Below, piece by piece: positions 53,524 through 63,105 of a stretch of DNA of 64,000 nucleotides; the first letter of the stretch is position 1; each line of letters begins with the position of its first letter. The notes below the pieces were generated by a model. The model was not told where the DNA came from, ran no database searches, and saw only the letters and a list, made by a program, of their open reading frames with translations. The DNA comes from Planctomicrobium piriforme (GTDB taxonomy: Bacteria > Planctomycetota > Planctomycetia > Planctomycetales > Planctomycetaceae): NCBI RefSeq assembly GCF_900113665.1, contig NZ_FOQD01000003.1, forward strand, positions 186,001 through 250,000, read 5' to 3'. The position numbers were made by a program, and so were the translations under genes.

Positions 53524-54678
53524 TCAGCGCGTGGGAGAGCGTGCCAGCACTGTCCCCTCATGAAGTTCATCGAGCAGTTTCTGAAGCGGAACGCCAGGCG
53601 TTGCGCCGCTCCCTCGAAGCTGCTGCCTGATCTTTTCGGTAGGAGTACTGAATCGCACCCGATTCTTGACTCCGGTCACCACGGGATCGGCCGGATACAG
53701 CCCCATCATCTTGAATTCCTCGAACCGGATCGAAGCCACGACGTCGGGATTCGTCAGCATCGACGAATTGTTCACCGGGTCGATCTCCTGAAAAGTCGCT
53801 CGCCCGTCTGTGGTGGCAAAGGTGGCAATGACGGGCTCGTCAGCCATATCGTCTTTCACCAGATGCATGAACAACAATTCATAGTCTGGCATGGTACTCA
53901 AGGTGTTCGTTGCCTGCGAAAGCAAATCGCGGCTGTAAGCAAACGCCAGGATAATTGTGCGGGCCGTCTGATCTTCGGGATCGTCTGAGTTCGGCAGCGC
54001 TCCCAGAATATGAATGTTGCCGATCGCCTCGCCGATCATCGATTCGGGGACTGCAGTTGTCGTTGGCGAAGAGCGCGAGATAAATGCCGCCTGAACCGCA
54101 CCGGCAAAGGTGCTGTTGCCGGATTCCGCACGAATCACTGATGCCTGGACTGCCAGAGTGTGCTGCGACAGGTAATCCTCAATGGACGACTTCGATAGGC
54201 TCGGCAACGTGCGTCGCGCGACCGGATCCATCTTCAGCCCAACGACGAACGCCGTCTGGCGAAAGCTGGTAATCGGGTTTTCCGAAGTGCCAAGGACGGT
54301 CGGCAAAGGGACGACTTCCGCTCCGGGCGGCAACAAACGGCACTTGCCCCCTGAGTTCGCTCGAATCGCCTTTTCAATTTCGGCCCGTTCCCAGGGAATT
54401 TCTGCGATGCGGGGAATGGAACCTGTGATCTGCAGGACCTCGTCCCAGCTTTCGATTTTTTGATCGACGACGACTGGCTCCAGTTTTTCATCAACGCTGT
54501 GTGGACCAGTACGCGGCGCAGCTGGCTCCACCCGCTTGGGCATCAGGGACTGCGGAAACACTCCCTTGGAGAACAGGAGCTGCATTTCGTCCTGAGGGAC
54601 TTTCTTGCTGAGCACGATCGCTGCCGCGATCAATAAGCCGACCACGCTTAAAAAAATGAAGGTCCGGGGATGATTCAT
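53524..54678 (-). CDS. Unknown single-anchor protein in the exopolysaccharide locus
   Basis: A 384-residue protein with one N-terminal TM segment (about 7-24, FIFLSVVGLLIAAAIVL) and a soluble extracytoplasmic part. It contains no motif I recognise; a mixed alpha/beta fold is suggested by alternation, and only a single Cys (near 114) is present. It lies 242 bases upstream of the wzc-like gene on the same strand, so it may be in that operon. A partner of the export machine is an inference from position only. Confidence 0.65.
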   Translation of the reverse strand: MNHPRTFIFLSVVGLLIAAAIVLSKKVPQDEMQLLFSKGVFPQSLMPKRVEPAAPRTGPHSVDEKLEPVVVDQKIESWDEVLQITGSIPRIAEIPWERAEIEKAIRANSGGKCRLLPPGAEVVPLPTVLGTSENPITSFRQTAFVVGLKMDPVARRTLPSLSKSSIEDYLSQHTLAVQASVIRAESGNSTFAGAVQAAFISRSSPTTTAVPESMIGEAIGNIHILGALPNSDDPEDQTARTIILAFAYSRDLLSQATNTLSTMPDYELLFMHLVKDDMADEPVIATFATTDGRATFQEIDPVNNSSMLTNPDVVASIRFEEFKMMGLYPADPVVTGVKNRVRFSTPTEKIRQQLRGSGATPGVPLQKLLDELHEGTVLARSPTR

Positions 54679-55715
54679 GAGTCGCTTTCAAATCGAACCG
54701 TCGGAAATGATGAATGACTTCTTCGCAACAGCTGCTGCCAGCAACTGCGAGACCGCGAGCCTTGTTTTGCTCCGGATTTCCCCGGTCTTCCAGCGATAAT
54801 GAGGTCACATCGCCGACGGCGAGCCTCTCTGGAATCCACGGACGGTTCACTATTACTTGTTGTGGCACGCAACCAGACGTGCCTTTGACAAACAGACGCC
54901 GCCACGAGCCGATTAACGAGACCGATTGCGGTGCTTTCCCGCCAGAATCAACAGGGCAAGCAACGATTGCCAACGCGAATCCGCCAACAATCCGATGGCA
55001 GACGCTCGCCGAAAAAGTTCGCATCCCTGATGTGCAGTGCTTCACTGTTGTTGCCAACTCCCAGGCGCCCAGAATCCCGGAGTCATGGTTGATCTTACCG
55101 CGAGAGACCTCAATTTTCCACAGATTTGCCAGTCCACAAGTGGAATCCCGTCAATTGTCATTATAGGAGCGACCCGGAAAATGGCGTGCGGGACCGGGCT
55201 CTTTTGAGCAGGAATTCGCGGCCCCAGTCGCAATCCGAACGCCGCGGACTCGCCTGGCGGAGACTGCTGGAAATGTGCAGCGGAGGCCGTTAGAAATCAG
55301 CTCAGTGGCGAACTCGACAACATGTCCGGAAGTGCAAGCAATCAGGGCGATAGTCAAGGACGACGATGCATCTGAAATTCTTTCGCCGCGACTGCTCTCA
55401 GCGCCATCCCCGACATCTCGTTACAATCGCTGCGACCGTGTTTCGCGCGGTTTGGCCCTCGAAACTGCACGGCGGGCAACGACAAACGCCGACGAGCAGG
55501 CAGATTGACCTGCATAGTCTGCACAGCGGCCAATTCTGGCCGGCGACGTTCTCGCATTGCGCGGATGATGACGATTTTGTGGAACGACATGGATCGCCGG
55601 GCAGGGGCAGCACCTTGTCGATGTCACATCAACATGCGAAATCCCAGCTGAACGTCGCACACCCGCGTGAACGGTTGCATGCGACGGGACTTCTCACTGA
55701 GCGAGCGGACGAATT
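54679..55715. other. About 1 kb spacer between the unknown gene and ugd
   Basis: A divergent spacer with several overlapping short frames (150, 117 and 188 codons in different directions), none with family resemblance. A small hairpin GGCACG/CGTGCC occurs at 54864-54883. Two promoters are expected here; none could be assigned. Confidence 0.4.
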
Positions 55716-57020
55716 ATGAACGTGGTTGTGATCGGAACCGGCTACGTCGGTCTGGTGACCGGAACCTGCCTGGCAGATAGCGGCAACGACGTCACCTGCG
55801 TCGACATCGACGCCGGCAAGGTCGAACGCCTCAAGAACGGCGAAATTCCCATCTACGAGCCGGGCCTGGAAGACATGGTCCGCCGGAATTCGGCTGCAGG
55901 CCGGCTCAGTTTCACGACCCAGCCGTCGGCATGCGTGCCAGGCGCAGAGTGCGTGTTCATCGCGGTGGGAACTCCGCAAGACGAAGATGGCTCGGCCGAC
56001 CTGAAATATGTCATGGGCGCGGCCGAAGCAGTCGCCCCTTACCTGCGAAAAAATGCCATCGTCATTATCAAAAGTACCGTGCCGGTCGGGACGAACCGCC
56101 TGGTGAAACGGCGGCTGGATGAATTAACCGGTCGCGACGTCCACATCGCCTCGAACCCCGAGTTCCTTAAGGAAGGCTGCGCGATCGATGACTTCATGCG
56201 GCCCGACCGGGTCGTGGTCGGCAGCATCGATCCCGATGTCGCCGAGACCGTCCACGAACTCTACAAGCCGTTTCTCCGTACCGAGAAGCCCTTCCTGAAG
56301 ATGGGCCTCGAAAGCGCCGAGATGACGAAGTACGTCGCCAACTGCATGCTCGCCACGAAGATCAGCTTCATCAACGAGATGGCGAACTTGTGCGAACTGG
56401 TTGGAGCCGACATCAACGATGTCCGCCGCGGGATCGGACATGACCAGCGGATTGGTTTTGCCTTTTTGTTTCCCGGCGTCGGCTACGGCGGCTCCTGCTT
56501 TCCGAAAGACGTCCGCGCCCTGCGGGCGACGGGCAAGGAACTCGGCTTCGAAACCTCCGTTCTGCACGCCGTAGACGATGTGAATACGCGGCAGAAACTG
56601 GTGCTGTTCAACAAGCTCGCCAGACACTTCAAAAACGATCTCGCCGGCAAAAAGATTGCCGTCTGGGGACTGTCGTTCAAACCCAAGACCGACGACATCC
56701 GCGACGCCCCCTCGCTCGAACTGCTGCGAAAACTGATCGCCGCCGGGGCGAATGTGCATGTGCATGACCCCGTCGCCGTCCCCAACGTGCAACGGGTGAT
56801 CGGCGATGCTGTCACCTATCACAGCCATCAGTATGATACGCTCGAACAGGCAGAAGCGCTGGCGATCGTCACCGAGTGGAACGAATATCGAAATCCCGAT
56901 TTCGACTACATTCTGCACAAGATGAAGAGCCCGGTCATCTTCGATGGTCGCAATCTCTACGATTTGAATCGGATGACGAAACTGGGCTTCACCTATTCGG
57001 GCATCGGCGTGACCCGATAG
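55716..57020 (+). CDS. ugd: UDP-glucose 6-dehydrogenase
   Basis: Ugd oxidises UDP-glucose to UDP-glucuronate with two NAD. The 434-residue protein has the NAD loop GTGYVGLVTG at 7-16, EPGLEDM, STVPVGTN, NPEFLKEG, and the active Cys at 261 in GYGGSCFPKD. The C-terminal GLSFKPKTDDIRDAPS is the UDP-binding part. The next gene uses its product to make UDP-xylose, so the pair acts in precursor supply for the exopolysaccharide. Confidence 0.97.
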   Translation: MNVVVIGTGYVGLVTGTCLADSGNDVTCVDIDAGKVERLKNGEIPIYEPGLEDMVRRNSAAGRLSFTTQPSACVPGAECVFIAVGTPQDEDGSADLKYVMGAAEAVAPYLRKNAIVIIKSTVPVGTNRLVKRRLDELTGRDVHIASNPEFLKEGCAIDDFMRPDRVVVGSIDPDVAETVHELYKPFLRTEKPFLKMGLESAEMTKYVANCMLATKISFINEMANLCELVGADINDVRRGIGHDQRIGFAFLFPGVGYGGSCFPKDVRALRATGKELGFETSVLHAVDDVNTRQKLVLFNKLARHFKNDLAGKKIAVWGLSFKPKTDDIRDAPSLELLRKLIAAGANVHVHDPVAVPNVQRVIGDAVTYHSHQYDTLEQAEALAIVTEWNEYRNPDFDYILHKMKSPVIFDGRNLYDLNRMTKLGFTYSGIGVTR

Positions 57021-57040
57021 GATTGTTTTGAGGATTGGCG

Positions 57041-57106
57041 AGCCGGAGGTGTCAGCCTCCGGTTTCTCTTAAAAACAGGGGACTGATGTCCTCCGCTCGC
57101 CCGGTT
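57041..57106. repeat. Inverted-repeat element (GGCGAGCCGGAGG family)
   Basis: GCGAGCCGGAGG at 57041 and the short hairpin CCGGAGGTGTCAGCCTCCGG are followed by CTCCGCTCGCCCGG as the distal arm. It lies in the 108-base ugd-uxs spacer. Related elements are common in planctomycete genomes to my knowledge. Confidence 0.65.
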
Positions 57107-57128
57107 TTGATGGACGGAACAACTACAC

Positions 57129-58073
57129 ATGTCGACAGTCCTGGTGACGGGCGGAGCAGGGTTTCTTGGAAGCCATTTGTGCGATCGGCTGCTGGCTGAT
57201 GGTCACGACGTCATTTGCGTCGACAACTTTTTCTCAGGCCGCAAGCAGAACATTCGGCATCTGATCGGGGACTCGCGTTTCGAGGTCATTCGCCACGACA
57301 TTGTCTATCCGCTGGTGGTGGAAGCAGACTGGATCTACAACCTCGCCTGTCCCGCCTCGCCAGTGGCCTATCAGTACAACCCGATCAAGACCATCAAGAC
57401 GTCGACCGTCGGGATGGTGAACGTGTTGGGACTGGCCAAACGCTGTCGAGCCCGCATTCTCCATACCTCGACTTCGGAAGTGTACGGCGACCCGGAAGTC
57501 CATCCCCAACGGGAAGACTACTGGGGCAACGTGAATCCGCTCGGCCCCCGCAGTTGCTACGACGAAGGGAAACGGGTCGCGGAATCGCTCTGCATGAACT
57601 ACCACCAGGCACATGGGGTAGACGTGCGCGTGGTCAGGATCTTCAACACCTACGGCCCGCGGATGCATCCCAATGACGGTCGCGTGGTTTCCAACTTTCT
57701 GATGCAGGCTTTGCGAGGCGACGACCTGACGATCTATGGCGACGGCTCGCAGACGCGTTCGTTCTGTTATGTCAGCGACCTGATCGAAGGCCTGGTTCGG
57801 ATGATGAACCAGGACAAAGACATCGGCCCCGTCAATCTGGGTAATCCAGTTGAGAACACGATGCTGGAACTAGCCAGCGAAGTCCTGAAGGTGACCGGCT
57901 CAACTTCACAGTTGAAGAAGGTGCCGTTGCCGCAGGATGATCCCCGACAGCGCTGCCCGGATATCACGAAGGCCGGCAATCTCCTGCAGTGGGAGCCGCA
58001 GGTCGCTCTCAGCGAGGGGCTGGCAAAAACGGCGGCTTATTACCGGGAAACCGAGTTTAGTGCGAAGGCCTGA
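57129..58073 (+). CDS. UDP-glucuronate decarboxylase (UDP-xylose synthase)
   Basis: A 314-residue extended SDR that converts UDP-glucuronate to UDP-xylose with bound NAD. Signatures include VTGGAGFLGSHLCDRL at 6-21, HDIVYPL, YNLACPASPVAYQYNP, STSEVYGDP, Y144-x3-K148 (YDEGK), RIFNTYGPRMHPNDGRVVSN and GDGSQTRSFCYVSDLIEG. It follows ugd with a repeat element between. A xylose-containing polymer is inferred. Confidence 0.95.
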   Translation: MSTVLVTGGAGFLGSHLCDRLLADGHDVICVDNFFSGRKQNIRHLIGDSRFEVIRHDIVYPLVVEADWIYNLACPASPVAYQYNPIKTIKTSTVGMVNVLGLAKRCRARILHTSTSEVYGDPEVHPQREDYWGNVNPLGPRSCYDEGKRVAESLCMNYHQAHGVDVRVVRIFNTYGPRMHPNDGRVVSNFLMQALRGDDLTIYGDGSQTRSFCYVSDLIEGLVRMMNQDKDIGPVNLGNPVENTMLELASEVLKVTGSTSQLKKVPLPQDDPRQRCPDITKAGNLLQWEPQVALSEGLAKTAAYYRETEFSAKA

Positions 58074-58648
58074 CGACCGTTTCTTCCCGTTCACCTCAGC
58101 AGTCTCTTGCGTTCTCTCGGGAACGGATCGTGCTTCAGAACGGTTCGTGAACGCATCGATTTTTGCGGTTGCGTTCCTCTTCGAAAACGCCCGTGAGAAT
58201 CTCTGAGGATTCGTCGCAATTGTCTTGCAAGTGACTACTCCGGCAAGTTAGAAGTGCGGGTCGGGCAAGAAGAATGATCCTCCAGTCGCCGAGCGATCAC
58301 GCCTTGGCGGGGGGCGAAGTGCAGTTGAGGGGTCAACGGCTTCGCAGCGAGAGTTTTCGCAGCGCACAGTTTCGACCTGCAACCGCAGGCGACAATTTCA
58401 GGGGAAGATCGTCACGCCGGTGATGCGTTTGTTCCTCAACACACAGCAACGTCAGCGATGCCTGTGTCGTTCGCGACTGAAGGCCAGGACCGCTTGATCG
58501 AGATGTCTTTCCTCCCTCCGTTAGAGTTACTCTCTCCTAGTTGGCCGAAACAACCGCAATTCAAGTGCGTGCGTTGCGGTGCTCCGATACGACCAATGCT
58601 TCCCAGACCCGTTTTCCTGGCCGACTCCCCTCGATTTCGGGGGACTGC
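58074..58648. other. 575-base spacer before the flippase gene
   Basis: The flippase frame is open from 58541, but a start at 58649 is better supported. A second frame from 58458 is not convincing. No repeats or clear promoter were found. Confidence 0.4.
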
Positions 58649-59995
58649 ATGAAGCTGCGCAGCGGTCTGCGAATGGGTTCGGCGCTGGGAGTGCGCGTGC
58701 TGGGGGCCGGCAGTAACCTGCTGCTCAGTCTGGCCTGCTCGCTCATGATGACGCCGGTCGCCAGCGGACAGTTCTTCGTGGGACTGAACCTGGTCACGTT
58801 TCTGTCAGGTCCGTTTCGCTTCGGATTCGATGTCTCATCGATCCGCGAAGTGAGCCGCGTCCGGACATTGAACCGCGCGGATGCGATTCCCGCCCTGATG
58901 CACAAAGCTGTCAGGGTGACGCTGTCAAGGGGCGCCGTCTTCAGCCTGCTCGGCGTGCTGGCGTCCAGTTGGATGGCGACGCAGTTTTACGGCGATGCAG
59001 CCATGACCCAGGTGCTGCAACTGGCAGCGCTCATCATCCCGGTGCATGCAGCCATCTTTGTGCTCTCGGGTGTGTCGCTGGGCGAAGGCTACGTCATCGG
59101 GCCGATTGCCAGCCAGAACATCGCGGTCCCGGCCCTGACATCCGCGCTGATCTACGTTTTGTCCCTGCTCAAAATCATTCAACTCACGCCGGCCACCGCG
59201 TTGGCGATCTATCTGGCAATGGGCATCCTGACGGCCATTGGGGCGCTGGGGATGGTGCTGTCACGAAATCGAAAGTTTGATTCCCCCGCCGACGACAACG
59301 GCCAGTTTATTGCCAATTCCCTCCACGAAATGACCGATCGCGCCAAACGGGCCTGGCGGTATAACCTCGTCGACTCCGGCGTACTGTGGCTCACACCAAC
59401 GATTGCCGGCGTGCTGCTGACGAAGCCGGATATTCGCGGACTGTCGATTGCCTTGCGAATGTCGATGCTGCTGTCGTTCTTTGTGCTGTCGGCGCATGCC
59501 TCGATGGCCTCGACGCTCACCAGACTGCATACCGAAGGCAAGCCAGGCGAACTGTGTCGCGTGTACCGCACGACCACGATGTTCGTCATGGCCGGAGCGT
59601 TGCTGATGTCGCTGCCGCTGCTTCTTCTGCCGGGTTGGACGCTCTCCTTCTTCGGAGAGGGAATGACGCAATACGCCCTGATGCTGCAATTGCTGACGCT
59701 AGGACAGTTTTTCGGTGCCTTTTGCGGTCCGGCAGGGCAGGCCCTCATGATGACCGGTCACGACCGCGAACTGTGGCGAACGGCGTCAATCGCCGGGGTG
59801 ATTGGCTGCATTGTCGGCGTGGCGTGCATCTTTTTGTTTGGCGCCAATGGAGCCGCTGGCGGAACCGCCCTGGCGTTTTCGATTCATAAGGGTGCGATTC
59901 TGGCCCGACTCGTGTCGATTCACTCTCCAGAAATTCACCCGTTCACCTGGCTCTGGACGAGAAAGAGCCGCGCCTTGTCGTCCGGAAGCCCTTAA
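58649..59995 (+). CDS. Polysaccharide flippase-like membrane protein (MOP superfamily)
   Basis: A 448-residue integral membrane protein with about 12 hydrophobic segments, of the Wzx/oligosaccharide-flippase kind (SALGVRVLGAGSNLLLSLA at the start, then GPFRFGFDVSSIREVSR). The start at 58649 follows GGGGGAC. Wzx proteins flip undecaprenyl-linked repeat units. The neighbouring pyruvyl and sulfo-transferases suggest decorated repeat units are handled here. The family is assigned by topology and weak motifs, not by a single diagnostic residue. Confidence 0.8.
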   Translation: MKLRSGLRMGSALGVRVLGAGSNLLLSLACSLMMTPVASGQFFVGLNLVTFLSGPFRFGFDVSSIREVSRVRTLNRADAIPALMHKAVRVTLSRGAVFSLLGVLASSWMATQFYGDAAMTQVLQLAALIIPVHAAIFVLSGVSLGEGYVIGPIASQNIAVPALTSALIYVLSLLKIIQLTPATALAIYLAMGILTAIGALGMVLSRNRKFDSPADDNGQFIANSLHEMTDRAKRAWRYNLVDSGVLWLTPTIAGVLLTKPDIRGLSIALRMSMLLSFFVLSAHASMASTLTRLHTEGKPGELCRVYRTTTMFVMAGALLMSLPLLLLPGWTLSFFGEGMTQYALMLQLLTLGQFFGAFCGPAGQALMMTGHDRELWRTASIAGVIGCIVGVACIFLFGANGAAGGTALAFSIHKGAILARLVSIHSPEIHPFTWLWTRKSRALSSGSP

Positions 59996-60219
59996 TGTTG
60001 GAATCAAAACTGAACTCACTGGGTAGTGAGCGTTTTTGACATTGGAATTCGACGCCCGGTGAGGCGATTACAAACGATAAAGACGGTACGCAATTCCGGG
60101 AATTTCCTAGTCGTTTTGCGTTCACGGCTGGAAAACGGTTGTCCGCAACCGGCACATTGTGGTGGTTCCGGCAGCTCAAAAGACGAAAAACGGCCTGGCG
60201 ACTCAGAGCAGGACATGCA

Positions 60220-61272
60220 ATGAAGTTTCTTCTGATCGATTCGAATACCACCTCGAACATTGGCAACGCCTTCTTCTATGAAGGGGTTCGCTACGCTCTC
60301 AAGCACACGGTTGCGGGAGCCCAGGTGCTGGACGGTGCGTTTCCCCCCTATAACGCTTACCGGCTGAGTCCCAAGCAGGAATCGCTGTACTTCAACTATG
60401 CCGACTATGTCGGCGACGTGGACGCCCTGGTGATCGCCGGTCCGGTCCTCGACAGCCGCTTCGAAGACTTCTTCGGTCCGGCCCTGCGTCGTGCCCGGAA
60501 GGATGGCAAGAAAATCTTTCTGCTCTCGGCCGGAGCGCGCAAGTACGACCAGGAAGAATTCGAGCACTGCTCGAAACTGTTGAAAGAGGTCCAGCCGGAC
60601 GTTTTCATCTCCCGCGACCACGACACGTTTCAGCAGTACGGGCAGTTCGCCAAACACGCTTACGACGGCATGTGCTTCGCTTTCTTCGTGGCCGAGTACT
60701 ATCAGGGATACGAAACTCCGGCGCTGCAGCCGTACATGGCCTCGACCTTCGACTTCGGGGCTGAGCCCGATCTGACCAAGCTGCAAGTCTCGGACATCGA
60801 GGCGATGACCGCGATCGTCGGCGAAAAGAAGGGGGGCAAGACCCGCTCGTTGAAGGGGAACCTGTCATTCCTCTTTGACCGCAAAGGTCCAGACAGCGTC
60901 AACGGCATCCGCATCGTCCGACCGGCTCATAAGCCGCTGCGTTCGAAGTACATGATCTTCTTCAAGAAGAACACGTTTGTGGCCTTCAACCACGAGCCTT
61001 ACCTGAACCTGTACAAGAACGCCAAACTGACGCTGACCGACCGGCTGCATGCGGCCGTCGTGACGCTGGCGTTCGGCAATCCGGCCCGACTGTACTTGTC
61101 TTCCAATCGCACCCGGCTGCTCGAAGCGGCCGGCTGTGAAGCGGCGACCAAGGGGATCTGGAAAGCCGACCTCGCAGCCCTCGCGGCACAGCGGCAACTG
61201 CAGAAGAACTGGCTGCGGCAGACGCTCTCGGCCATCGGCATGCCCGTCACCTCGGAGGCACATGGGGTATGA
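60220..61272 (+). CDS. Polysaccharide pyruvyl transferase family protein
   Basis: A 350-residue protein starting MKFLLIDSNTTSNIGNAFFYEGV, the glycine/Asn-rich N-terminus of the PS_pyruv_trans family. The late TDRLHAAVVTLAFGNPARL matches the conserved TDRLHxxI...GxP signature. These enzymes add ketal pyruvate from PEP to EPS sugars, giving acidic groups. The frame is open to 60139, but the family begins at 60220. The ATG of the next gene overlaps its stop (ATGA). Confidence 0.87.
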   Translation: MKFLLIDSNTTSNIGNAFFYEGVRYALKHTVAGAQVLDGAFPPYNAYRLSPKQESLYFNYADYVGDVDALVIAGPVLDSRFEDFFGPALRRARKDGKKIFLLSAGARKYDQEEFEHCSKLLKEVQPDVFISRDHDTFQQYGQFAKHAYDGMCFAFFVAEYYQGYETPALQPYMASTFDFGAEPDLTKLQVSDIEAMTAIVGEKKGGKTRSLKGNLSFLFDRKGPDSVNGIRIVRPAHKPLRSKYMIFFKKNTFVAFNHEPYLNLYKNAKLTLTDRLHAAVVTLAFGNPARLYLSSNRTRLLEAAGCEAATKGIWKADLAALAAQRQLQKNWLRQTLSAIGMPVTSEAHGV

Positions 61273-62081
61273 GCAAGACCGCCTCTGATCGCGAACTCCT
61301 GACGGCCATCGCAGACTTGCTGCCGCCGGAGATCACAACCCCGGAACAGGTCGCCAGCCGCATCGGCGGGCCGGGCCCGGTGCTGGTGACGTTCTGCAAT
61401 CCGCTCTCGGTGCTAATGGCCCGTAAACATGTTGATTTCATCCCGCTGCTGAAGCGATTCGACCTGGTGCATGCCGACGGCATTCTGCTGGCAAAGTCGG
61501 CTAGCGGCATTCGTCGACGTCCCATCGCCCGACTCTCCTACGACGGCAACTCGGTGGGCCTGGCCTGCTGGAATCGCCTCAAGGAAATCAACGGCACCGT
61601 CGCGCTGGTGGGGGGCGTTGAAGGAGTCGCTCAGGCGGCCGGAAACGTGCTGAGCGAATCAGGCCTGAATGTCGTCTACACGCACTCCGGCTTCTTTGAT
61701 GGTCCAGAACACCGCGCCCGCGTGATGCAGGAACTGATTCAGCTGAACCCGACGGCCGTGATTTCCGGGATGGGCGCACCGCATCAGGAACGCTTCGTGG
61801 TCGCATTGGTCGATGCCGGCTATCAGGGGTTTGCCGCCACCTGCGGCGGTTATCTCGATCAACTCTCCAAGGCAGGCAAAGCGAGCCATTACCCGGAATG
61901 GGTCAACCGCTTGAATCTGCGCTTCGTCCATCGCGTGCTGTCGGAACCGCGGCGGATGCTGTCGCGGTACGTCTTTGACTATGCCCCCTTTTATCGGGCG
62001 GCAACCTCGTCCGCAGTCGCGGGAACGTTTCGAAATGTCGGGCTGGGAGGCCGGAGAGAAGAGAGCCGGAGCGGACTATGA
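61269..62081 (+). CDS. WecG/TagA/CpsF family glycosyltransferase
   Basis: A 270-residue glycosyltransferase family 26 member with TFCNPLSVLMARKH near 40-53, the nucleotide-sugar region HADGILLAKSA near 67-77, VALVGGVEGVAQAA, and the conserved GMGAPHQERFV plus CGGYLDQLSKAGKASHYPEWVNRLNLRF. Members add the second sugar (ManNAcA, ManNAc or glucose-type) to a polyprenyl-linked sugar. It overlaps the pyruvyl transferase by 4 bases upstream and the sulfotransferase by 4 bases downstream. Confidence 0.92.
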   Translation: MSKTASDRELLTAIADLLPPEITTPEQVASRIGGPGPVLVTFCNPLSVLMARKHVDFIPLLKRFDLVHADGILLAKSASGIRRRPIARLSYDGNSVGLACWNRLKEINGTVALVGGVEGVAQAAGNVLSESGLNVVYTHSGFFDGPEHRARVMQELIQLNPTAVISGMGAPHQERFVVALVDAGYQGFAATCGGYLDQLSKAGKASHYPEWVNRLNLRFVHRVLSEPRRMLSRYVFDYAPFYRAATSSAVAGTFRNVGLGGRREESRSGL

Positions 62082-63001
62082 GCACCATTTCGCATCTAAT
62101 TTTGTGCGGTCCTACCCGCACCGCTACAACCTCGCTGTACCGCCAGCTTTCCCAGGATGAACTCTTCAATCCCTCGCGGGTGAAAGAGCTCGATTATTTC
62201 CTGCCCGCCATGCAAGGGCCCCTCTCGGGAACCCCGCAAACGTACCTCGAAAACTTTGTTCGCCCCGGGACGAACACCATTTCGCTGGAAGCCTCGCCGC
62301 TCTATTTCGGCTGCGGAAAACCCGTTGCCGAAGCGATCGCAAAAACGCTTGGCGAAAATGTGGGCATCGTGATGACGCTGCGGAATCCCTACGAGCGACT
62401 CATTTCCACGATCTTCCACATCATGACCAAGCGGAACATTCACGAGCAGACCGATCCTGCCGTTCTTGCCCGCACCGCCATTGATTCAGGCCTGACGATC
62501 CCGAAATCCAAAAGCGAACTGAACGCCGCCATCGTCCGTGAAAGCAGCTATCGTCCGGTTTTGGAAGAATGGCTACAGGTGTTCCCAGCCGATCGAATCC
62601 GCATCGTCTTCTACGATCACCTGACCGATCCCGAGCGGTTTCGCGATGTCGCCAGTTCCATCTATGGCTTCGTCGGACGCGAGCACGGCCTGGCGGCGGA
62701 CGAACTGCGGCACGAAAATCAGACCCGACTGGTGAAGAACTCTGGATTGCATAAAACCGCGCTCGCTATCAACAATCGGCTGGAGCCGATCTTGAATCGC
62801 GTGCCCGGACTCCGCACGATGTTGCGAGACGTGTATTATGCATTCAACGAACGCCGTTCGAAGGGGGAACAGTCAGAGCTGGCCATTAACGCAGAATTGC
62901 GTTCGGAACTGACCTCGGTCCTCGACGAGAGAAACCGGGGGTTGGGCCAGCTCTTGCGAGGATTGGGAGCAACTGACCTGCCCGCCTGGGCCGACCGTTA
63001 A
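62078..63001 (+). CDS. PAPS-dependent sulfotransferase
   Basis: A 307-residue cytoplasmic sulfotransferase. The 5'-phosphosulfate binding loop is CGPTRTATTSLYRQL at about 10-24, and the 3'-phosphate region is VMTLRNPYERLISTIFH at about 98-114. It moves sulfate from PAPS to a hydroxyl, here presumably of the exopolysaccharide repeat unit (inference from the overlapping glycosyltransferase gene). No PAPS synthesis gene is visible in the window. Confidence 0.87.
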   Translation: MSTISHLILCGPTRTATTSLYRQLSQDELFNPSRVKELDYFLPAMQGPLSGTPQTYLENFVRPGTNTISLEASPLYFGCGKPVAEAIAKTLGENVGIVMTLRNPYERLISTIFHIMTKRNIHEQTDPAVLARTAIDSGLTIPKSKSELNAAIVRESSYRPVLEEWLQVFPADRIRIVFYDHLTDPERFRDVASSIYGFVGREHGLAADELRHENQTRLVKNSGLHKTALAINNRLEPILNRVPGLRTMLRDVYYAFNERRSKGEQSELAINAELRSELTSVLDERNRGLGQLLRGLGATDLPAWADR

Positions 63002-63105
63002 GGCGGGCAGAGTCAATGGACGAAGGAATCTGTTACGTCAGTCAATGGCTGCCTGACTTGACGACAGATTCCGCAGGGAACCGCGCTGTCCGCGAAGGGA
63101 TCCGA

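Noticed and set aside
54864..54883. TGGCACG and GTGCC words as a sigma-54 promoter
   Set aside because: The GG-to-GC distance does not fit the -24/-12 spacing; it is a simple hairpin. Other TGGC words in spacers also failed the spacing test.
54491..55057. 188-codon minus-strand frame upstream of the unknown anchored gene
   Set aside because: It overlaps the start of the 53524-54678 gene in another frame and is Cys-rich without pattern.
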